DNA of 5,474 nucleotides from NCBI GenBank assembly GCA_903921295.1, contig CAIXOZ010000078.1:1-5474 (forward strand). The letters are read 5' to 3'. The position numbers and the translations under genes were made by a program. Below the pieces are notes generated by a model. The model did not search any database, was not told the DNA's origin, and saw only the letters and a program-made list of their open reading frames with translations. Positions 1 through 4,839 of this stretch are shown piece by piece (within the stretch, counting starts at the first letter, position 1; each line of letters begins with the position of its first letter). This stretch comes from an uncultured cyanobacterium (GTDB lineage: Bacteria > Cyanobacteriota > Cyanobacteriia > PCC-6307 > Cyanobiaceae).

Positions 1-985
1 CCTGCACCAGCGCCTCGGCGTTCTGATAGGCGGGGGAATCATTGTTTCCCCCAAAGCTATTTTTGATCTCTTCGAGTAACCGAACTCCCTCAGAATGGTC
101 CTCTTCCAGTATCCCCTTGATGTCAGGATTGCTGATCAGTACATAGAACTGTTCACTGGCGGTCAGGCCGAGGGCCTGGAAGCCGTCGCCTCCCTGAAAG
201 CTGCGATCGACTCGATAGCCCAGGTCTCCGTAGAACCTATTCCCAATTGTTTGGTCTACGTCTAGTCCGCGTTTGTGGATTTGGTTGTTGTAAGCAAAGT
301 CACGTGCAAAGATTTCAAGGACGGCATCCGATCCGGCCGTGATCGGCGTGTCGCCGAAGATCGGGATCTCGATCATCCGCTCCTGCTCGCCGGGGCTGAA
401 GGTCAGCACTCCGGCGCTCGCCTGGAAATCGGCGCGGTCGCTGCCGCTGCGACCATCGCTGGCGGTGCCGGCCAGGGTGCGCCAGCGCACCTGCACCGTT
501 GTCGCGGCTGCGGTCTCCAGCCGCACCGGCAGCCGCACCAGTCCCCGCTGCCCGCGCCCGGCCGCGACCAGGCCGACGCCATCGGCGATCGTCAGGCCAC
601 GGCCAGCGATGAGGCCGCGCAGGTCGACCTGGGTCTGGAGGCAGGGGGCCCGGCTGACGACGATCACCTCCACCTGGTCGGAGGGGCCCGCCGGCACCGG
701 CAGCCAGCCGCTGCCGCCGGCCTGGCCGTAGCCGCTCTCGAAGATCACCCGCTTGCCGTAGCGGATCAGCAGGTTGGCCGGGTTGCCCAGGTGGGCGAAT
801 GACCAGACCAGCCCCCGCACCGGTCCCGGCAGCAGCTCCAGCAGCTGGTAAGTCTCACCGTGGCCCCGATTGCTGATCTGGAGATTGAGCGGGCCGCGGG
901 TGAGGCGTCGCGGCGGCGATGGCCTGGCAACGGTTGCCGTCTGCAGGTCCTCGGGCCTGGTGCTGGGGGATGGGGCGGAAGCCAT
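1..985 (-). CDS. Calx-beta domain protein, N-terminal part (runs off left edge)
   Basis: The frame is open from an ATG at 985 to the window edge, giving 328 visible residues with the C-terminus missing. Residues ~33-120 form a beta-rich segment (LVWSFAHL, NLLIRYGKRVIFESGY, VEVIVVS). It resembles the beta-sandwich repeat of cyanobacterial surface proteins that reads roughly 'FsYd-PD-YyG-lfDtG'. Residues ~132-213 match the first half of a Calx-beta domain: LTIADGVGLV, VRLPVRL, then ADFQASAGVLTFSPGE and IEIPIFGDT. Its usual ending, EQFYVLISNP (278-287), follows only after about 60 extra residues. Calx-beta domains bind calcium and occur in adhesins and other large extracellular proteins. There is no N-terminal signal peptide, which would fit type I secretion, but the C-terminus that would carry such a signal is outside the window. 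The start is uncertain: an in-frame GTG lies at 1003, a stop at 1055-1057 blocks further extension, and no Shine-Dalgarno is seen. Specific function is unknown. Confidence 0.8.
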   Translation of the reverse strand, partial: MASAPSPSTRPEDLQTATVARPSPPRRLTRGPLNLQISNRGHGETYQLLELLPGPVRGLVWSFAHLGNPANLLIRYGKRVIFESGYGQAGGSGWLPVPAGPSDQVEVIVVSRAPCLQTQVDLRGLIAGRGLTIADGVGLVAAGRGQRGLVRLPVRLETAAATTVQVRWRTLAGTASDGRSGSDRADFQASAGVLTFSPGEQERMIEIPIFGDTPITAGSDAVLEIFARDFAYNNQIHKRGLDVDQTIGNRFYGDLGYRVDRSFQGGDGFQALGLTASEQFYVLISNPDIKGILEEDHSEGVRLLEEIKNSFGGNNDSPAYQNAEALVQ

Positions 986-1040
986 GGCAAGCGGAGGCGG
1001 CACTGCGGCAGCGGCGCAGGCGGATGCAGGCGGCTGCCCG

Positions 1041-1073
1041 CAGGGGGTGGCCGCTCAGGGAACAGGGGGTGGC
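1041..1073. repeat. 11-bp direct repeat, 22-bp period, upstream of the Calx-beta gene
   Basis: CAGGGGGTGGC occurs exactly at 1041-1051 and again at 1063-1073. The two copies are about two DNA helical turns apart in the 139-base gap between the lipoprotein stop and the Calx-beta gene start. On the coding strand they read GCCACCCCCTG and lie 56-88 bases upstream of the ATG. The spacing could suit a regulator binding one face of the helix, but this is inference. A short repeat in G-rich DNA may also be chance. Confidence 0.4.
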
Positions 1074-1124
1074 GATCCGGTCGGGGCGGCGCCGCTGCGG
1101 ACGGGCTGCCCCGGCCTGGCTCGG

Positions 1125-1655
1125 TCAGGGAGGGGCTGGTGCCGGGCCGTTGCCGAGGTCGCCGATCGGCCCGTCGCCGCGGAAGAAGGGGGAGATCCGG
1201 ATCTCCCCGGCCTCGATCACCGCATGCGAGATGTCGGTTGTTCTGACCCCATATCCGGCATGACTCCAATTCAGACGCCGACGCAGCTCCAGGCTCAGCT
1301 CCACGCCCTCGGTGGTCGGCGCCGTGGGATAGCCGGTGTAGGCCCAGCTCAGCGCGGCCGGAAAGCTGAAGCGGCCCTCCGCATCGGTGCGGGTGCGGCG
1401 GCGGAAGCCATCGCCCATGTCGCGGTACTGCACCACCACCCCGGCCAGGGGGCGGCCGTCTTCCTGGCGCACGAAGCGGCCACGGATGCCCGGGTGTTCG
1501 ATGATCCGGCTGACGCAGCCCGTCAGCAGCAGGGTGGCCAGCAGGCTGACCAGCCGGAGCAGGCGCCCGCCTGCCTCGCGGATGCGGCAGTCAGGCCCGC
1601 CTGGGAGCTGGGAATCAGGCCCGCCTGGGGCCTTCGGCACGGGCACCAGCCCCAT
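1125..1655 (-). CDS. Lipoprotein with carboxypeptidase-regulatory-like domain
   Basis: 176 residues. A hydrophobic stretch (residues ~35-44, LVSLLATLLL) ends in the lipobox LLTGC with Cys47, so signal peptidase II processing and lipid anchoring are predicted. The mature part opens with a carboxypeptidase-regulatory-like (transthyretin-type) beta-sandwich: GIRGRFV (56-62), GRPLAGVVVQYRD (67-79), and the signature TDAEGRFSFP (90-99). Further predicted strands run to about residue 155, and the tail is short and Pro/Ala-rich. Such domains generally act in protein or carbohydrate contacts at the envelope; no enzymatic motif is seen. The leader is odd. With the only plausible start (ATG at 1655), 31 residues precede the arginine-bounded hydrophobic core, including a duplicated PGGPD. 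No GTG, TTG or ATG lies between codon 7 and the core. It starts 81 bases after the pabC stop on the same strand, so read-through from the pab operon is possible. It is followed by the Calx-beta gene. Partner and exact role are unknown. Confidence 0.82.
   Translation of the reverse strand: MGLVPVPKAPGGPDSQLPGGPDCRIREAGGRLLRLVSLLATLLLTGCVSRIIEHPGIRGRFVRQEDGRPLAGVVVQYRDMGDGFRRRTRTDAEGRFSFPAALSWAYTGYPTAPTTEGVELSLELRRRLNWSHAGYGVRTTDISHAVIEAGEIRISPFFRGDGPIGDLGNGPAPAPP
1591..1629. repeat. Duplicated 15-bp palindromic element in the lipoprotein leader
   Basis: TCAGGCCCGCCTGGG is present exactly at 1591-1605 and 1615-1629, a period of 24 bases or eight codons. Each copy contains the inverted repeat CAGGC-CC-GCCTG. 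If translated, the two copies produce the repeated PGGPD of lipoprotein residues ~11-22. Because this stretch precedes the real signal-peptide core, the copies could instead be operator-like sites in a leader. Confidence 0.5.
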
Positions 1656-1736
1656 GGAGTGACCGCAGTCGGCGACCCCGTTCTAGGGAGGGCGGTGGCG
1701 CTGGCCATCGGTGGTTTCACGGAGCGCGCGCCCGGA

Positions 1737-2621
1737 TCAGGCTCCATCCCCGACCAGCGCCCGCCAGAGCGGTTCGCCCGCCTGAAGCGGCAAGGGACGC
1801 CCTTCGAGCGCCCGGATCGGCCGGCAGCCGAGGCTGTTGATCAGCAGGCAGGCGCCGTCGCCCTGGTCCCACCAGCCTTCCAGCGCCTCCAGGCTCAGGT
1901 CGGCCTCCTCGGCCAGGCCGCGGGCGAGGGCCGCACCGCGCAGGGTGCCGGGCAGGCAGCCGCTGGTCAGCGGTGGGGTCAGCCAGCGGCCCTGGCGGCG
2001 CACCAGCAGGTTGGCGCTGGTGCCGCAGCAGAGACCGCCGGCGCTGCTGGGCAGCAGCGCCTCCTCGGCGCCGCGGCTGCGGGCTTCCCGTCGGGCCTGA
2101 ATGGCACTGCCGTAGCTGAAGGTCTTGCACCGGCTGAGCACGCTGCCGGCCAGCCGCTGTTCGCTGCGGCTGATCACGGCCGTCAGCGGATCGAAGCAGG
2201 GTTGGGTCCGGGTCAGCTGCAACCAGAAGCGCGCGCCGCTGCCTTCCGTCGCGGCCGGCAGGTCGAGGCCGCGGCCGCTGCTGCCACGGCTCCAGTTCAG
2301 CCGCAGGGCGCCGGTGTGGATGCCGCTGCGGCGCACGGCTTCAGCGATCAGGGGTCCGAGCTGCTCGGCGTCCGGCGGAGCCGGCAGGGCGAGCAGGGCG
2401 GCGCTGTGGCGCCAACGGGCCAGGTGGGCGCTCAGCAGCAGCGGCAGGCCCTGCTCGAGCAGCACGGTTTCAAACAGGCCATCGGCCAGCAGCAGGCCGC
2501 GGTCGTTCAGGGGAAGCGTCAGCTCTCCGGGGGGTCCCCACTGGCCGTCGATGTAGGCGATCGCCTCGGAGCGCTGCTGGGGGGCGCCTGGGCGGCCTTG
2601 GGCCTGGCCGTGGTCCTTCAT
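1737..2621 (-). CDS. pabC: 4-amino-4-deoxychorismate lyase (PLP class IV aminotransferase family)
   Basis: 294 residues, near the usual size plus a ~20-residue N-terminal tail. PabC releases pyruvate from 4-amino-4-deoxychorismate to give p-aminobenzoate for folate; it is cytosolic and uses PLP. Class IV fold features appear in order: YIDGQW (23-28), DRGLLLADGLFETV (40-53), the LSAHLARW region (63-70), GALRLNWSRG (104-113), the PLP-lysine segment CKTFSYGSAIQARREA with Lys166, then GTSANLLV (200-207) and SGCLPGTLRG (220-229). Family members normally have Glu just before the G-T-x-x-N stretch, contacting the PLP pyridine nitrogen. Here that position is Cys199. The gene overlaps the pabB stop through ATGA (2618-2621), implying translational coupling. 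That pairing is the main reason to call it PabC rather than a branched-chain or D-amino-acid aminotransferase, which the fold alone cannot exclude. Confidence 0.9.
   Translation of the reverse strand: MKDHGQAQGRPGAPQQRSEAIAYIDGQWGPPGELTLPLNDRGLLLADGLFETVLLEQGLPLLLSAHLARWRHSAALLALPAPPDAEQLGPLIAEAVRRSGIHTGALRLNWSRGSSGRGLDLPAATEGSGARFWLQLTRTQPCFDPLTAVISRSEQRLAGSVLSRCKTFSYGSAIQARREARSRGAEEALLPSSAGGLCCGTSANLLVRRQGRWLTPPLTSGCLPGTLRGAALARGLAEEADLSLEALEGWWDQGDGACLLINSLGCRPIRALEGRPLPLQAGEPLWRALVGDGA
2557..2564. repeat. HIP1 palindrome GCGATCGC
   Basis: A single GCGATCGC, extended to GGCGATCGCC at 2556-2565, lies inside the 5' part of pabC. HIP1 is over-represented in many cyanobacterial genomes, so one copy is weak support for the lineage assignment. 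I found no second copy. Confidence 0.6.
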
Positions 2622-3967
2622 GCCAGGGCCTCCAGCAGTGGTTGCAGTTTCCAGCCCATCTCCTCCGCCTCGGCCTGCGGATCGGAGTCGGCCACGATGC
2701 CACCGCCGGCATGGGCCCGCAGCCGTCCTCCCTGGAGCATCACGCTGCGGATCAGGATGCTGCTGTCAAAGCGGCCATCGGCCTCAAGCCTGAAGAAGGA
2801 GCCGCAGTAGGGGCCCCGTGGCACGGGTTCCAGGGCTGCCAACCGCAGGCAGGCCCGCAGTTTCGGGGCGCCGGTGATCGAGCCGCCCGGCCAGCAGGCG
2901 CGCAGCAGGTCGATCGCGCTGAGGCCCGGCCGCAGCTGGCCCTGCACCACCGAGGTGAGGTGGTGCACCTGGGCGTAGCTCTCCAGCCCCACCAGCTGCG
3001 GCACCTGGATCGAGCCGGGCTCGCAGACACGGCCAAGGTCATTGCGCAGCAGGTCGACGATCATCACGTTCTCGGCCCGATCCTTGGCACTGCTCACCAG
3101 TTCGGCAGCCGCTGCGGCATCGTCGCCCGGCTGACGATGGCGGGGCCGGGTGCCCTTGATCGGACGCGTCTCCACCGCCCCGCTGGCTGAGACCTGCAGA
3201 AACCGTTCCGGTGACGCCGAGAGAATCGCTTCCGGCCTGGCGCCTCCGCCGGCGATCATCAGGCCGCTGAAGGGTGCAGGGCAGTGACGCCGCAGCCGTC
3301 CGTAGAGCGCCAGCACCCCGTCCGGGCCGGATGGGGGCCAGGGCGCTTCGCAGCAGGCGGTGAGGTTGGCCTGAAACAGATCGCCGGCCGCGATCAGGTC
3401 TTTGATCGTCACCACCTGCTCGGCGTAGCCCTGGTGATCGGTGCACCAGCGCCAGCTGGCCAGGGGAATCGAGGGGCCCCCGCTGGTCGCCGTCCCGAAG
3501 GTGGCCGGTTCCGGATCGGTGCTCAGCAGGCAGCGCGCCACGGCCTCGAGGCGCTCCGGGTCGTGACCCTCCAGCTGCAGGTGCTGCTCCAGACGGTCGA
3601 GGCGGATCAGCGGATCAAAGCGGGCTGCCCAGAGCAGGGGCAGCGCCGGACGTTTCCAGTGACTGGCGGGTTCCACCCAGGCGGCGGCTTCGTAGGCCAG
3701 CCAGCCGAGCCAGGTGTGGCCGGAGGCAGCCAGGTCCGCCAGCCGCGCGAAGGGGTCGTCGGCGCCGGGCTCCCCCGGCAGGCCATCACAGCGCACCCGC
3801 TCCAACGGATCCACCCCCAGCAGGCTGGTGCGCCCCAGGGGCGTGCCGTCACCATCGAGCCAGATCAGTCCGTCCTCCCCGAAGCGCCGGGCCAGGGCCT
3901 GCGCCACCACGTCCGGCTCCCGCCAGGGCAGCATGCGGATCAGGGGGGTGCTCGCTTGTGGAATCAC
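2618..3967 (-). CDS. pabB: Aminodeoxychorismate synthase component I
   Basis: 449 residues from a GTG start. With a PabA-type glutaminase it converts chorismate to 4-amino-4-deoxychorismate, the first step to p-aminobenzoate. No pabA is in the window; TrpG may supply the amidotransferase, which is inference. The chorismate-binding domain spans residues ~180-445, with GDLFQANLT (195-203), ASPERFL, ETRPIKGTRPR, MIVDLLRNDLGRV (302-314), HHLTSVVQG, PGGSITGAPK (360-369) and GGGIVADSDP. Lys271 in PIKGT is the catalytic lysine diagnostic of PabB; anthranilate synthase TrpE has PIAGT. The N-terminal domain has LIWLDGDGTPLGR and LGWLAYEAAAW. Start choice: the GTG at 3967 overlaps the queC stop as GTGA, mirroring the ATGA junction with pabC, and it keeps a predicted first beta strand (PLIRMLPW). 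The alternative is the ATG at 3934, giving 438 residues. Neither has a Shine-Dalgarno. The frame stays open further upstream inside queC, but that part is not protein-like. Confidence 0.95.
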   Translation of the reverse strand: MIPQASTPLIRMLPWREPDVVAQALARRFGEDGLIWLDGDGTPLGRTSLLGVDPLERVRCDGLPGEPGADDPFARLADLAASGHTWLGWLAYEAAAWVEPASHWKRPALPLLWAARFDPLIRLDRLEQHLQLEGHDPERLEAVARCLLSTDPEPATFGTATSGGPSIPLASWRWCTDHQGYAEQVVTIKDLIAAGDLFQANLTACCEAPWPPSGPDGVLALYGRLRRHCPAPFSGLMIAGGGARPEAILSASPERFLQVSASGAVETRPIKGTRPRHRQPGDDAAAAAELVSSAKDRAENVMIVDLLRNDLGRVCEPGSIQVPQLVGLESYAQVHHLTSVVQGQLRPGLSAIDLLRACWPGGSITGAPKLRACLRLAALEPVPRGPYCGSFFRLEADGRFDSSILIRSVMLQGGRLRAHAGGGIVADSDPQAEAEEMGWKLQPLLEALA

Positions 3968-4692
3968 CGGCTGGCGAGGTCGGGATGGCCGGCCTCTCGC
4001 AGGGCCTGATCGCGGATCCGGCAGCTGTCGCACACACCGCAGGGCCGCTCGCCGCCGCTGTAGCAACTCCAGGTGTCCTGGATCGGCACACCGAGGCGGA
4101 CCGCTTCCTGGACGATCTTCACCTTGGTCCACTGCACCAGGGGGGCCCAGAGACGGGTGCCCTGACCCTGACGGCCGCTGCGGGTGGCGAGATCGGCCAA
4201 CAGCTGGAAGGCCTCGAGGTAGTCGGGCCGGCAATCGGGATAGCCGGAGAAGTCGACCGCGTTCACCCCGAGCACCAGCCGGTCGGCGCCGCGGGCTTCG
4301 GCCAGGCTGAGGCCGAGGGCGATGAACACCGTGTTGCGCCCGGGCACGTAGGTGTTCGGGATCATTGTCGGATCAACCCCCTGATCGGGGATCGCCAGGC
4401 CCGGATCGGTGAGCGACGACCCCCCCCAGGCCGCCAGATTGACGGCGATGGTGATGTGCTCCTTCAGCCCGATCACCGCAGCCAGCCGCTGGGCGGCTTC
4501 CAGTTCGCGTCGATGGCGCTGGCCGTAGTCGAAGGAAAGCCCGATCACATCGTGACCGGCCTCCCTGGCCAGGGCCGCCGCGGTGGCGGAATCGAGCCCC
4601 CCGGAGAGCAGGGCGATGACGGTGCCTGGGCTGGTGGAGGAGTCGATGGCGCTCTCGATCGCTCGAATCCATTGTGGTGTCCGACTGACCAT
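3964..4692 (-). CDS. queC: 7-cyano-7-deazaguanine (preQ0) synthase
   Basis: 242 residues, the usual QueC size plus a ~22-residue N-terminal tail. QueC turns 7-carboxy-7-deazaguanine into preQ0 using ATP and ammonia, feeding queuosine modification of tRNA wobble bases. The ATP-pyrophosphatase P-loop is VIALLSGGLDSATA (25-38). Further family motifs are GLSFDYGQRHRRELEAA (51-67), TYVPGRNTVFIALGLSLAEA (114-133), GVNAVDFSGYPDCRPDYLEAF (142-162, broken by no stop) and KVKIVQEAVRLGVP (190-203). The C-terminal zinc site has four cysteines at 210, 218, 221 and 224 (CYSGGERPCGVCDSC). The ATG at 4692 is the first plausible start. The frame stays open well upstream, but there it is antisense to the ecotin gene and not family-like. 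The stop overlaps the pabB GTG start. A run of eight G on the coding strand (4430-4437) encodes part of WGGSS at residues 89-93. Confidence 0.97.
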   Translation of the reverse strand: MVSRTPQWIRAIESAIDSSTSPGTVIALLSGGLDSATAAALAREAGHDVIGLSFDYGQRHRRELEAAQRLAAVIGLKEHITIAVNLAAWGGSSLTDPGLAIPDQGVDPTMIPNTYVPGRNTVFIALGLSLAEARGADRLVLGVNAVDFSGYPDCRPDYLEAFQLLADLATRSGRQGQGTRLWAPLVQWTKVKIVQEAVRLGVPIQDTWSCYSGGERPCGVCDSCRIRDQALREAGHPDLASR

Positions 4693-4839
4693 GATCAGCG
4701 CAGCTGCATGGGGCGAATGGAACGGGGATCGAACTGGTGGCGGTGGGTGGTCGCTGCTGGCACGGTTCCGCTCCGCACGGTTCCCGGCCACCAGGGGCGT
4801 GGCCGCTGGGCACAGGGCTTCGAGGGGCACGGTCTGCCG
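4693..4839. promoter_or_regulatory. Divergent gap between queC and the ecotin gene
   Basis: These 147 bases separate the two divergently read genes and should contain both promoters. The sequence is G+C-rich, and I see no convincing -10/-35 pair on either strand. GAGGGG at 4822-4827 lies 12 bases before the chosen ecotin GTG and is the only ribosome-binding-site-like stretch. If the ecotin gene instead began at the upstream in-frame ATG (4708), only 15 bases would separate the genes. That is one reason to prefer the later start. Confidence 0.4.

Noticed and set aside
766..1269. Open frame of 167 codons on the - strand spanning the lipoprotein 3' end and the gap
   Set aside because: It is Pro/Arg-rich low-complexity sequence out of frame with both neighbouring genes, which have recognisable domains.
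1656..1736. Possible terminator between pabC and the lipoprotein gene
   Set aside because: Only an imperfect GC-rich pairing around GGGCGCGCGCTC is visible, with no following T-run, so no terminator can be called.
870..2810. Long open frame on the + strand, 646 codons, antisense to the lipoprotein and pabC
   Set aside because: The product is Ala/Gln/Gly-rich with no recognisable motif, and the opposite strand encodes clear protein families. Long antisense frames are expected in G+C-rich genes.
3968..4234. Upstream in-frame extension of pabB to an ATG at 4234 on the - strand
   Set aside because: It lies wholly within queC, is Pro/Arg-rich and matches nothing in PabB. The GTG at 3967 gives a normal-length protein.
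4711..4740. tRNA-like T-loop (GTTCGATCC on the - strand)
   Set aside because: The five-base T-stem fails at two central pairs, and no matching acceptor or D/anticodon arms are seen nearby. It is not a tRNA or a supported attachment site.
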